Positions 1-11,493 of a stretch of DNA of 64,000 nt are shown in pieces; the stretch's first letter is position 1; the number at the start of each line of letters is the position of its first letter. The DNA is from Torreya grandis (lineage: Eukaryota; Streptophyta; Pinopsida; Cupressales; Taxaceae). Under the pieces are notes generated by a model. The model did no database searches, was not told the DNA's origin, and worked only from the letters and a program-made list of their open reading frames with translations. The DNA is taken from NCBI GenBank assembly GCA_037957365.1, contig JARHVA010000082.1, positions 1,105,001 to 1,169,000 of the forward strand. Direction: 5' to 3'. A program made the position numbers and the translations under genes.

Positions 1-1807
1 CCTCGCTATCCTTAACATGCCTATATGGTACAACCCTCCTAGGCAAAGAAAGGATCTTTGTACTGTAGTATTTGGGTGTCAAGGCAAAAGCAAGAAGATG
101 CAATGGGGTGGTCATTTTGTTCCACCTTTCAATGAGATGGGACTGCACTTTCTTGAAGAACCTCTCCATGGGATCTTGCTCTTTAGCATTTATGATGGAT
201 TTGATGTTCTCAATCATTGAGTCTATTCCATCATAAAGCTGACCCAAACATGGATGATCCTTGTCCACATATCTCAACATGCTGACGATGGGATCAGTAA
301 AACTCAGCAAATATTCCACACGTTCCCACCATGCATCATCAAAAATCCACGCTTTCATCTTTGCGGCCCTCTCAGTGTTTCTCTGCATCCATATACTCCA
401 AAGGTCGTTGATGACCATGGTACTCAATGCCTCACGCACCTGAACAAGTCATCTTAAGGCAAGGATGTGTGAGGCAAACCGAGTCTCAGCAACCTAACAC
501 CAAATCAAAACAAATTTCAATTAAAATTAAAAAAAATGTTCAAATTACAAATTTACAAACTTACAAAATTAAAAATTAAATTAAAAATAAAAAAATACAT
601 GATTCATGAATAAAATTTAAAAATTTAAATAAAATTTACCTTCAACAACTGCAACTTCGAGAAGGCCCTGAAGATTCCTTGGAACAAATGATGGTTAGAT
701 ATGCACATTTGGATCTCGCTCACCTCTTCATAGACTTGTTTGATCCAATCAATTTTTGTGCCCAATTTTTGTAACATAAGGTTGAAGGAATGAACGGCAC
801 AAAATGTCCAAAATATGTGCCCATACCTCTCCTCAACCAACATGCCTGCAGCTTTACAATTTTTAGCGTTGTTCGTTATAACTTTGACAACGTTTTGAGG
901 CCCCACTGCCTCAATGGACTCTATCAGGGTGTTGGCAATGAATCATGCATCCTTCACTTGCCCCTCACAATCAACAACCCTCAAAAACATTGGCCCTTTA
1001 GAGCTCACTGTGACCACATTAATCAATGGTCTATTTGTTGTATCCTTCCATCCATCGGAGATGATGGACAACTCTGTTTCGACTCACAAATCTCTGGACT
1101 TCAATGCATCTTCAACTTTTTTCTTTTCTTTGGTCAACAAGATGGTTCATACATTTTCATATCTTGGGCTCACAAACCCTTTAGGGGCAGCATTGATAGA
1201 TCTCACCATATCGTGCCAATATGGTGATCTAACAATACTAAATGGAAGCCCACATGCATAGAGGCAACATGCAATACTCTGCTCTGCTATGTCCCTTGAC
1301 TCGGTCTGAAATGACCTTTCTAATGGGCTCGAATCTTTTGTTCTCTTGCGAGCAAGAGGTGAATCCTCTTCCTTTACGACCACATCAAGTGTAGTAAGAA
1401 ATGGGTGTGATGGGACAGCCATACTAGGACGAGATTGATCAATATCCACAGAGTATGATCCTTTCTTGTTCAAAGAATGGTTGTCTTTTATCAAAAAGGG
1501 CATCTGCTTCTTCTTGCTCTTTGATGTATGCAAGAACTTTTACATGTGACAAGCCCTTTCCTGATTTTCCATTTATACTTGGCCCACTACAAATTTTAAT
1601 TCCTTCCCTTGAAATTTCACACAAATGGGTTTTCACCCGTTTATATGAGCTCTTGAAATGACAGCCACATTCTGAACATTGCCAAAGAAAACACCCTCCA
1701 CCTGGTAGTTGTTCAAGCAATATCGCATACTTCCATAGAGGGGCTCGAACACTGGCTCTGGAGGGTAACCCTTGGCCCACTAAACTAGCACTTGCATCGA
1801 CAAACAT
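1..1807 (-). pseudogene. hAT transposase pseudogene (BED finger, DUF659), truncated
   Basis: The minus strand encodes a plant hAT transposase. The start at 1807 is followed by a typical N-terminus (VGQGLPSR...APLWKYAILLEQLPGGG) and a BED zinc finger with Cys44, Cys47, His61 and Cys73. A frame change near 1440-1530 leads to a DUF659 region: CCLYACGLPFSIVRSPYW near 1260, then a segment with DGWKDTTNRPLINVV near 1020-1080 and the HSFNLML segment near 790. A probable intron of 146 bp (494-639; GTAAAT donor, TTAG acceptor on the minus strand) precedes the next exon, which runs off the window with a conserved hAT central domain (ENIKSII, LHLLAFALTPKYY). At least four in-frame stops, all TGA, plus the frameshift make it non-functional. 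Family assignment is firm; exon limits are approximate. Confidence 0.85.
494..639 (-). other. Probable intron of the hAT transposase
   Basis: On the minus strand the coding homology ends at a GTAAATTTT donor (639) and resumes after a TTTGGTGTTAG acceptor (494). The interval is strongly AT-rich compared with the flanking exons, as expected for a plant intron. Confidence 0.6.
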
Positions 1808-2324
1808 TATGGCAAATCAAAAATCCCTATAACACTTGATAAAATTATAATACTAATTAATATTGTTATATTTAGCATTTGTTGAAAGAATCTTTAAAAT
1901 TTATTTGAAAAACAACAAAAAAAATCAAAACTAATTACAAACATACATTTAAATTTAAAAACTAGAAGAAAAAAAACTTCAAAAAAAAAGTTAAAACCCT
2001 ACAAAACTAAAAAAAATTTACCTTGAATGAAGAATCCTCCTTGTTGCAAGTTCCTCAAGGTCTTTGATGCCAAATAGGTAGATACAATGGAGTAGATTTA
2101 ACATAAGGAAGGAGATTCAAGCTTATTCAACTGAAAAAATGAGCAAGAGTGAACAAATATGCAATGGGAGATAAAAATGCAATGAAAGCTAAATGTGTTG
2201 TTATCTTTGATAAAATGAGTGTGATTCATGCTTTTAGGGTTGCAAATGCACTTTAAAATGTTTTTTGAGGTCCACATTTTGACTTTGATCGGCGAAATTA
2301 GAAAGAAAGAAAAAATGCTTTTCC
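1808..2324 (-). other. 5' region of the hAT element, no clear gene
   Basis: This AT-rich stretch lies between the transposase start and the CpG-rich terminus. It probably holds the 5' untranslated region and promoter of the transposase. I see no conserved reading frame in it. Confidence 0.4.
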
Positions 2325-2451
2325 TGGGGGATACAGCATCCCTACTCAAACGTACTCACGCGTACCCATAGGGCTGCGACGTACCCTGGGCGTAGGGACG
2401 TCGTATCCCCCTATAGTCGTATCCCTACGTGGCATACCCATACTAGCAGTG

Positions 2452-3290
2452 GCTTCCAAGCATATCCAGTACAATAGGGATCAAGGATTTGTAAGAAGTC
2501 AAAATGAACCAACTTTTTAAATACAAGTATTAAAATTTAATGTTTTATATGTTTGTCTCTATGTAGATGACTTGATTTTTACAAAGAGCTCTATGGAAAT
2601 GACAAATAGCTTCAAGGAAGCTATGAAATCAGAGTTTGAAATAACTGATCTTAGACTTATGAAGTACTTTCTTGGCATGGAAATCCATCACAAGAAAGAG
2701 GAAGTATTCATTTGTCAAGCCAAGTATGCCCTTGACATGCTAAAAAGGTACAATCTTCAAGATTCCAAGTCCATACACATTCTAATTGCAAGTGGAAAAA
2801 AGATTATGGAGAATGAAAGTTCTTCAACTGATGAAAAGACTTTTAGAATGATGGTGGAAGGTTTGATGTATCTCACTATGACTAGATCTGATATCAACTA
2901 TAGAGTTTCACTAGTTTCTAGATTTATAAGCAAACCTTCACTCAAGCATTTGCAAGCAATTAAGATAATTTTTAGATATATAAGAGGTACATATAACAAT
3001 GATATTCATTTCAGACCAACAAGGTCTTTATGTCTCTGGATACACATATTCAAATTGGAGAGGATCTCTTGATAATAGGAAGTCAACTTCAGGTTATTGC
3101 TAACCATTGGGAAGTGGGATGGTTTCTTGGTCTTCAAAGAAAGAAGCACAATTGCATATTCTCTATTGAAACTGAATATACAACCCTTGCATCAACTTGC
3201 ACACAAGAAACATGGTTGATATTGTTGAAGAAGATCCATGGAAGGCTCGAGGAGATAGGAATTTCACCTCTTTGCATCAAAAGGGGGAAT
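2452..3290 (+). pseudogene. Copia pol fragment: reverse transcriptase and RNase H
   Basis: Translation gives DQGFVRSQNEPTF near 2490, then LYVDDLIFT (2545-2583), the catalytic YVDD motif of copia reverse transcriptase. The following reading frame (to 3072) has the usual LMKYFLGMEI, SRFISKPS and RYIRGT blocks. RNase H follows as WRGSLDNRKSTSGY (about 3050-3110) and, after a frameshift, an SS-ETEY block near 3165-3190. Stops and at least one frameshift (3070-3160) disable it. The family is certain; activity is excluded. Confidence 0.85.
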
Positions 3291-3908
3291 GTTGGGTTCT
3301 ATATTTAAAATTAGTATATTTTGGTTTTTTAGTTGTTTTGAAAAGATATTTAATTTATTTATGATTTTAATTAGTGTTTTGGTTACTTTGGGACATTTTT
3401 CAATGATTTCTTAAAAAATAGCTAGAACTGTCAGTTCACTTCAATATAGTTTAGTTCATTATTTGAGTCTAAATCATTATCCAATCATTTCCAAATAGGA
3501 ATCACATGATTTCTTGATTATATGACTTAAATTAAAGTTAATTTGAGTTAATTTAATTTAATTAGCTTAGTTGGTCGACTAAAATGACTTTCTAATTGCA
3601 TGTTTGACTTTGCTATCAAAGAAGGTTTCTTGCATGATGTCCAAATCTTTATAGTAAGTTAAATTAAATTTATTTATTCTATTTTTAGTTGAGTTTCAGT
3701 TCACTTAGTGGTCTACGAATATTATATTATATTTTTTTATTTTAGACTTAACTTGCAATGCAAGTTACCTTGTAATAAACTTATTTTAGCTTTTTTTCTT
3801 AATAAGAATTGCACACAAAAGTTGTGTTGTGCATTGATTCGAATTGAGAAGCTTTTTGTATGCTTTATCTCTGATATTATTGCAGGTACACAGTATTTTA
3901 GACCAACA
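3290..3908 (+). repeat. Probable 3' LTR of the copia element
   Basis: It begins directly after a purine tract and the RNase H frame. TGTTGG at the start pairs with CCAACA at the end, as expected for copia LTR termini, giving 619 bp. The 5' LTR is not in the window, so the ends rest on this short inverted repeat and the purine tract. Confidence 0.6.
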
Positions 3909-4690
3909 AACATATATTTTCAAGTTTGAAGCTATTCAAGACACTTTTTGATCAACAATTCCACTCACAACACAACTAGTTTGACAACTAGTAATTATAG
4001 GACTGTTTTGTTGATACATAACTTCAATATTACAGTCAAACAAAGCTGAATTGCACTCCATCTAATCATTCAAAACCTTCAAATTTTTCAAATGCACAAA
4101 CCAAGGATGAAGTCGTGGTATACATCGCAGCACCATAAGAATCATTACACATGCCTAAAGCAAGGACACACAAAATACAAAAACATAACTCGACTCCAAT
4201 AAGGGTGCAAACTTCACATATTATGCCTTCAAGACAAGCACAAAACCAAAAAGAAATTCAACGTATGCAACATGTTGATTACAATGTGAATAAGGTGTCA
4301 AATGAATTTTATGATGATGATTTGTTATCCTTAGGCTCATGGTCTCATCCACATCAGAGGCATATAGCTAGTGGTCTTAGTGCTTCACCTTTTATATCTT
4401 ATGATGATTCTTTTGGACCTTCAAGCATTATTGGTTAGCTTCATTAACCAGTTTCTTCTTTTGGAATCTAAACACTTTATTTTGCATGATATATTAGATT
4501 ACTTTAATTACTCGCAGCTATATGCGAGTATGTTACATACTTGTTTCATTTGTCTTATGTATTGTTTATGTGCCATACATGTGTTCATCTATAATATATT
4601 TGTATGATTGTTGTTTTCCTTATTATTATGTGATTGCAAAAAAGAAATTGACTCTGTGATTGAATTAGTCCACACACATACACATAGAAG
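3909..4690. other. Unassigned stretch with a 95-codon open frame
   Basis: A frame at 4151-4438 (plus) encodes a polar product rich in Gln, His and Ser with an acidic DDDLLSLGSWSHP segment. I do not recognise it. The rest is AT-rich without a clear feature. It may be a remnant of a transposon protein, but this is not supported by any motif. Confidence 0.3.
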
Positions 4691-5335
4691 CACATGTAAA
4701 ATGCCAAGATTAAATATATTAGACATCCAACAGGTTACAAAGCGTAATAGGGGCACATGACATGTACAACTCATGTCTGAGATGGAGGTCAATGATCTCC
4801 TTGCTTGTTTTTGCTAGCTTGTGGGGTGATGGACATTGTGGACATAGTTGTCCCACTATGTCCCCCAACTCGATTGTGACCTTATGTTCTCGCACTCCTG
4901 TAGCCTCACATTTTTCGTTGCCAATTCGCAATACTCTTGCTGAAGTTCTACGTGCTAGCTGAAGATGGATTGTATGGCCACATAGTTTGACAGACATGGC
5001 ATCACTACCTCTCATCCTTGTGCACCTCTATGCTCTCGTGCTACAAGTCAAGCCATAAGCTGAGCTATCTATGTTTCTCCCTGTGGATGTGTTGCCTACA
5101 TCTGTGTAATCTATGCCCATGCCCATGTGAGCTCCGTGCTCACATCCTCTGCACTTGTCACAACATCTAGATGTGTTGCACTATCCCTACTAACCGGATT
5201 GAACATGTATGTGTGTTTACCTGCCTCAAAGTCAGCGTGCTCAAGCATCACCAAATTATACTCTGGAATGTCTTGGGTTAGTGTCTTGATCGCATCATCA
5301 ATCATGGTGGTCCATTCATAGACTATGATTGTTTC
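4690..5335 (-). other. Coding-like fragment on the minus strand, unassigned
   Basis: This stretch is less AT-rich than its surroundings and has open minus-strand segments at 4719-5015 and 5111-5305. They read like protein (for example HKLAKTSKEIIDLHLRHEL and DIPEYNLVMLEHADFEAGK) but belong to different frames with stops between them. It is probably a decayed transposon coding region. No family-defining motif was found. Confidence 0.3.
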
Positions 5336-7405
5336 ACATTAAGCAAATATTAATCAACGAACTCTCTAAAAGATTAATTATGCTTATAGGCATTCTACAA
5401 TGGCAGCAAGTGAGTTTAATGGAATGAGTTGTTCACAATTATGTTCAACCTCAAATTTTATGTCCATTTGGCTGTCACATGGTAATTTTAACCTTAAATT
5501 TGACGTCCATTAGACCATCACTTAGAATTTTTATTCTTTTTGCTTGGAGAAGTCATCAAAATTTTGCAAAATCTTGGTCATACGATAAGAGTTTGGAGCC
5601 CTTTTTCCTCAGAAAGATTTTTTTGAGCCCAACACTATGGTGTAGCTAGATTAATGACATTTGGTCTACCCCTCGTCAATAGCCTCAGGTTCCTCCATAC
5701 ATCCTCTAGTGTCCCTGTCATCTCTCTAGTCGACAACCAAAAGGTACAAGTATCATTGTTCCACCACTCTGCCAATGCAATGAGAACAATCGAGTCATAC
5801 TACATCCAAATGCTCCCACTCTACCTCCTCTAGCCCATGTGCATGTATGCTATGCAATGCTCTCCCATGACGAAACTCTCCCACATGCATGGGGAGTTGT
5901 ATCATAGAAAAAAATAAAAATCGGTTGTTTTGTCATTTATATGCATGAGTTAACAAGTATTTAGCTTTTAAACTTCAAAAGAAAATGCATTTTCCCAAAA
6001 AAAGTAGCATTTCTTGCCAGAACCATATAATTAGTTCCTAGAACTGTATAATTCGTCCCATAACTGTATGGTTCTATAGGGTTCTAGAATTTGGCCCAAA
6101 ACATTCCCTTCCCTATTTTTAGCATTTTTGACTTTTAAAGAAATAAGAAAAAAAAATGGTTGAGGCACTCACAAGGCATGCATGATGAACCGAAGTAGCA
6201 ACGGATTGAACTTGCTCCAGTCTTCTCCTAGAGCTCTGATTGCAAAGGTAAGAATGAAGGTAAGTTTATAATTTCACTTTCATTTCTACTTTATAAAGCA
6301 CAGGGCAAAAGCTTATAATTTCAAGTTTCTTTTCACTTATTATTACTTGATGCATTTACCAAGTTGTCGGATATATGCTAGATCTTAATGATATGAACAC
6401 TTGTGATGTTATAGGGAGATGTTAGTACATGTTCGACATTGATATCTGATATGCTATCATTATGTTTCACAGATATTATCAATGTACTTGTGTTACCTAA
6501 CGTTTCTATATTCTTGTCCCATAAGGGCAACCTCTTTAGTTCTTCTCGAGATCCGATAATCATCGTTATCGGATCCTGTCAAATCTCGAGGCAACCTTGA
6601 TCCATATTTATTTATCTTGGTACTTTGATTACTATTATTGTTAGCACAACTAGGATTATACATGATAATGGGGATTGAAGGTCCAACATAGAGAAGGCAT
6701 CTCACTTCAATTCCTAATAAAACCAAGACATATAATCCGGAGATGGTTTGATTGATTTGACTCTAGGACATGCCATGCTTGTGCTTAGATAAGATTAAAC
6801 TATTACATTGGTTTCAGTACTTCGGATTTTTCAGCTATTATTCAGAGTTGACCCGTGCACATGTATAAAATAAAATAATGTTTTTGCAAGATTGGTAGGG
6901 ATTTAGAGACTTGAGATCCTACAGAAGTGCTCTCACATTCCCAACAAAACCAAGTATATCATTTTCAGTTTTTCCTTTCTATATTTTAGCGTATCATTGA
7001 TTTTGGCACTTAGACATGTGTAAATGTCCTTGCAAGTTTCATAAGTGCATTGAAGTGGATCTTCAAGAAAGCAAAATTTTGAATCCACCTTCTGCTTGTC
7101 TCACTTTGATATGTGCACACACATACATCAAGGTGGGGCATTATATAAACACCTAAAAATTGTCCTTGGTCATCTATTAGTTGTGAAATTGCATTTATTT
7201 TAGGGTTCATGTGCACTTATTGCCTATTGGTATAGATTAGGCTTTATTCAACATTTTGTTGAGCTTTTTAGTCCTTTCTATCGTATGTGAGACCTTTCTC
7301 CTCTCTTCCCCCTTTCTTTCAATTCCCCCTTCCCCCTCAATGTTTCTAGTGATCCCCACAGAATCGTACAATATACATTTCTAGAGGAGTGTGTTGTGAG
7401 GGTCT
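5336..7405. other. Unassigned intergenic DNA
   Basis: AT-rich sequence without convincing coding homology on either strand. A minus-strand open segment at 6378-6726 in two overlapping frames has no recognised motif. A pyrimidine-rich tract lies at about 7290-7340. Confidence 0.4.
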
Positions 7406-7699
7406 TGTTGATAATTTTGACCCCACAAGTTAAATTGCCACCCTTGCCATTTTAAAACTTTGCAATGCCATTTTGTCTTCAGAGCTCAATAATTGGTCCT
7501 AAGAAATCCTTGAAAATCCATGGTTAACAGGGCTTGAGGTTGTCTAGGTGATTTAGGGAGTTTTCTTTCGCTTGTCTTGTTCTTTGCAGGAAAGAACAGA
7601 TGTTGATTAGAGCAGTTAAAAGGAGCAAATTCTAAAGAGGACTTCAAGCTTTACAAGAAGAAAGGTTCTTCTCAAAAGGGCAAAGATCATTTCAAAGTT

Positions 7700-8650
7700 T
7701 CGGGAGGGTTTATTACCTTCGGAAAAGTCCTTTTCAAAAATCCCGAAGTCCTTTTCAAAAATTCCGAAGGCCTCTACCATTTTTTCGAAAGGTTCTATTT
7801 CATAAATCCCAAAAGACTTTTCAAGGGCAAGTGGACCATTTCAAGTTTCCCGAAGGGCAAGTCAACTTTTCCAAGGGAACATTTGCAAAAGTCCAAAGGT
7901 CTTTATCTTTCGGAAGAGTCCTTTACAAGAAAGTCGAAGGGTAAGTGGACCATTACAATAAGTCCAAAGGGTTCTTTCGAAAGAGTTCATTTCAACGTGC
8001 CGTAGGACCTTTACAATTTTTATGAACGGTTACTTTACCTTTGGAAAAGACCATTTGAAAAGGATCAATTACAAAAAAGTCCGAAGGGTTATTAGCCCTT
8101 CGGAAAAGGACTTAACGGAAAAGCCTGAAGGGTATTTTCAAGTTGTTGAAGGGTGTTTTCGAAAAGGAGGACCATTGCAAAAAAAAGCCGAAGGGCTTGC
8201 TAATTTTTCTGAAGGGCGTGTCAAAAAGCCCGAGTGGCAGTTTTCATCAGCCAAGGGGTCCTTTACGAAAAGTCCGAAGGGGACTTACATTTTCTCGAAG
8301 GACACTTGCAGTTTTCTGAAAGGCAAGACAACTTTCTTGAAGGTGCTCTTCAAAGTTCCGAAGGGTCAGTGAACTATTCCGAAGGGTCATTTTTATCGGC
8401 CAACAGACCATTTGCAAAAAATCCAAGAGGTGTCTTTCATTTCTTCCAAAGGGTATGTCCCCTTTGGAAAAATTCAAGGAAGAAGGCGTCAATTTACAAG
8501 TCCGAAGGAATTCCTTCGGAAGAAGGAAAAGACAGGAAGCCGAAACAATTCCTTCGAACGAAAAGTCTAAAGGAAATGAACAAAAAAAAGAGTCCGAAGG
8601 AATTCCTTCGAACAAATTGTCCAAAAGAATTCCTTCGGAAGGTTTACCAA
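7700..8650. repeat. Dense CCGAAGG / CCTTCGG motif cluster
   Basis: Thirteen exact heptamers lie in about 930 bp: CCGAAGG starting at 7764, 7850, 8081, 8188, 8274, 8358, 8379, 8502 and 8594, and CCTTCGG at 7716, 8097, 8513 and 8632. Many one-base variants (TTGAAGG, CCAAAGG, CTGAAGG) lie between them. Spacing is irregular, roughly 20-170 bp, and the intervening words are also repetitive (AAAAGTCC, GACCATTT, AGTGGACC). Overlapping open frames here (8022-8372, 8234-8671, and 8247-8795 on the minus strand) follow from the repeat composition and show no protein family. The function is unknown. Confidence 0.75.
8501..8520. repeat. Perfect 20-bp palindrome
   Basis: The twenty bases are exactly self-complementary: CCGAAGG and CCTTCGG arms around a central GAATTC-containing core. 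A second, 16-bp perfect palindrome with the same core lies at 8595-8610, and a third imperfect one is near 8625-8640. Confidence 0.9.
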
Positions 8651-10040
8651 GGGAAGGCCCAGAACAAATAAGCCTGAAGAGAAAAGTCTGTGGAAATAAA
8701 CAAAGCCAAAGGCAAAGGGAGGAGCCCAAACAAAGTGTCCGCAAGAAATACACAAAAATGAAGAACCAAAAAATGCAAGAGGTTTCAACTACCAATAAAC
8801 AAATTAACGCGTTCTACAACATGCAAAGTGGCCCAAAACAGGATTAAACACGTCCAAGATGTGCAACTGTTTCAAACACGACTCTTTCATTTCAAAAACG
8901 AAGACTCATTTGCATGAAGGACTCAAGGAGGTTAACGTTGGAGAGCTCAACACAAAATTTCATGCATGCACTCTCGTTAATCCGAGCCTTTCAAACGTTT
9001 CCATCAGTTCAAGCAAAGTTTTAAATTTGAATGTGGCGTAGCTTTTTCATGCAAGTGGAGTTGACTGTTCTTAATTTATAGAGTTGATTGGTTATCAAGT
9101 GCCACATCTACTCATGCTTTCCATGCAAAGGAGGACTTCTCTTCTTCAAACTCAGCTTCAAATCAGTTCAAGCTTGAGTTAAGACATCCAAGATTGGCAT
9201 AGCATCACGCATGTTGAGAGTTTTGACTCAAACTTGAGCCACCATCCCATTTTCAACACCAAAGAGCTTTCATGCAAAGCATAATACAAAACTAGCTTTT
9301 GTTTGAAGGCTGAAATAACACCAGTTGTAAGAGTTGACTTCCTTTTCTATTTTCAACGCCAACCTTTTGGCTATTGTATGTTTTCTATATAAGTTGGCTT
9401 TTCAACCTTGATTTGTATCTCTCTTTTGGCAAGATCAAATTCTGCCAAACACTGAGTTTGTAACCTTTTTTCAAATTAATAGGACTATCTTTATTTTTCA
9501 AAATGTTGGTATAGTGTATTCATGTCAGTGATTTGCATAAGTGATAAAATTTCTCTTTCTTGTCAAGTCTTGATTCTTACCTAGCAACCTGGTTGATCAG
9601 TTTATGCAGGGCATGTTTTGTGTTTGATATCTCTTGGTTGAGTTTACAGTGGATATAAGTGGTTGGTTAGTGCCTTAAATCAGGCCTATTCTTTCATTTC
9701 CCTCAAACTTGGATCACTAGATAAAACATTTTCATGAAATACTTATGCATATTGGTCAATTGGAGGTGAAAGTTCAACCCTTTTCTTGTCTAAATCAGTG
9801 TTCTTAGGAGCTCAGATTAAGTGGATCAAATCAAAAAATACGGGTGTATCACCATCATTAGATAGGATTTTCATTCAAGTTTTTCTCTCTTTTCCCGACA
9901 GCTTGTAGCGTAGAGCAAAGATCCTAATTGATACACCAAAAGGAGCTTGCCCTTAGAATCTAGAGATTCAATCCACTGATTAGGTCACCCATAGCCTAGG
10001 ATTGTTTTCATGTTTCAGCAGACTGTGAAACCCTGAAACT

Positions 10041-10500
10041 ACCTTCACAGGAGTGTAAGTCTAATTGACAATAGGGTTGTCTAGGTGCACCCATGTCATG
10101 TGGTGTCGTCTAGTCCACGTTTTTCGCCCGTTGTGTGTCCTCTTATGCTCCAATAGAGTCCTAACTTTAATTAAAGAGGCCTATAAATACACGTACATTA
10201 TTGTATTTAGGACATCTAGGAAGTGATTTGAGTACAAGCATTTAGAGAAGGCATTCAAGAATCTAAGGAAATCTGAAGATCATTTATTACTACATTCTCA
10301 GAGGAATAAAGCATTCATTGTCGCACTGAAACTTGTAGTAAATAGACATTGCATCATACTAGACTATTGGCTGAATTGCATTTTACTCGGCATGCTATCT
10401 TCAACATTGTATACCACCCCAAAACAAATATTCTCCTTATCTTCTACAGGAGCAGCTGCCCTATTAAGGTTCAAAGAAGCAAATCAACTTCCCAGAGATC
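10041..10500 (+). other. Promoter-like sequence, possibly from an LTR
   Basis: CCTATAAATAC (about 10170-10180) resembles a plant TATA box, and the arrangement around it looks like the U3-R region of an LTR. No coding sequence or partner LTR was identified. Confidence 0.25.
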
Positions 10501-11483
10501 AACATGAAAATTAAGAAAGGCAAGCGAGGTTTTTGGAGCCCAAAAAGTGATAAACGGAGTGTTCAAATCAGTTCCTACTTATCTGTTGTCTACCAGAGGT
10601 GTACTGTGTATGGTTCAAGTTACCATAAACTTCGAAAGTACAGTTCTGGAGAGCTGCCTGGGTCACTGCAAATTTTCTGGGTTCTCATTGTTTTGCCACA
10701 AAACCCCTATTTTTGCTGCCAGACTGTGACAACTACTTCCAAATTACGCAAAAATTGAGACACTTCTCTGAACCTTCTCTTTGTCAATTATTATGCTAAA
10801 ATTAATTTAGTAATCAAGTCTGATTTCACTGTATTACATCTGATTAGGCTTAATTACATGTTATATGGGTAGATTGTATTGTATTTTAATGTAAAACCAT
10901 TTTCCCATACTACACATACCACTATTTTCATGCCTAGGAACTAGTGATTCAAAGAATTAATTGATTGTAAATGTATATACATTTTTTCTCATTTATTAAT
11001 AAGTTACATACAACTCCATTGAATTTTTCAAAATAATAAGAAATGGATAGCTTTTGCGAACTAAGGACTAGTCTCCTAGCACAATTAGAAGATTCAGTCT
11101 TAAACTCAAATGATAAATTTAGATTAGTATCACCTAATGCTAATATCGAATACGTTTTTTACCTCAAGGAATTGAATGTTATCTTTTGATTTACTAACAA
11201 CATGATTATCCTTGGTCACTTGATTTAGGAACCAAACAAAATGAGAGAACCATTGGTTTAAATATCTATATTAGTTGTCTGACACACATACTCTATCTAA
11301 AACTTAAATCCATATTACTTAGCTAATTCATCAATTTCTTGACTTTCTCTTGATCTGTAAGACGCAATGTCACCAGATATACCAAGAGGTTTTGAAGGCA
11401 TGGGCGTTTCCAAAATGGAAACTTCACCCCATGTTAATGTCAGGAAACAGCATAGACAGTTAAATATTTCAAAAAAATGTGTT
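10501..11483. other. Unassigned intergenic DNA
   Basis: An open frame at 10504-10758 (plus) has no recognisable motif. The rest is AT-rich with no feature I can support. Confidence 0.4.
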
Positions 11484-11493
11484 GTCTATAGTC

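Larger units (their letters stand above)
1..2451 (-). mobile_element. hAT DNA transposon, 5' part, cut by window start
   Basis: The minus strand carries a BED-finger/DUF659-type hAT transposase (see 1-1807) followed outward by a CpG-rich terminal region. The outer end is placed at 2451 because the minus strand there begins CACTGCTAG, which suits a hAT terminus, and because copia pol homology starts immediately beyond it. Between about 2325 and 2445 there are repeated short motifs of the form CGTACCC or CGTATCCC in both orientations, like the subterminal transposase-binding repeats of hAT elements. The other end lies outside the window, so the terminal inverted repeat and the 8-bp target duplication cannot be confirmed. 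Confidence 0.6.
2452..3908 (+). mobile_element. Ty1/copia retrotransposon, 3' part (RT end, RNase H, 3' LTR)
   Basis: The fragment holds the end of a copia pol gene, a purine tract (AAAAGGGGG, 3280-3287) and a probable 3' LTR beginning TGTTGG at 3290 and ending CCAACA at 3908. The 5' side is cut by the hAT element at 1-2451; the remainder would lie left of the window if the hAT is a simple insertion. The orientation and domain order are normal for copia. Confidence 0.75.
7406..10040 (+). other. LTR-like region of an unidentified retroelement (tentative)
   Basis: The stretch begins TGTTGATAATTTTG, which resembles an LTR start, and holds a TATA-like TATATAAG at about 9386-9394 followed by long non-coding sequence. 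No matching partner LTR, primer-binding site or coding region was found, so this is only a candidate solo LTR or LTR fragment. It includes the CCGAAGG motif cluster described separately. Confidence 0.25.

Noticed and set aside
790..1261. Plus-strand frames of 115-145 codons
   Set aside because: They are antisense to the hAT transposase coding region.
7700..8650. CRISPR-like array
   Set aside because: Repeats are seven bases long, irregularly spaced and in both orientations, in a eukaryotic genome.
8022..8847. Long overlapping frames on both strands in the CCGAAGG array
   Set aside because: The frames follow from the repeated motif, which lacks stops in several phases. Products show no domain, and both strands are open at once.
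7406..10040. Definite solo LTR
   Set aside because: It has an LTR-like start and TATA-like site, but no matching end, partner or target duplication could be found, so it is listed only as tentative.
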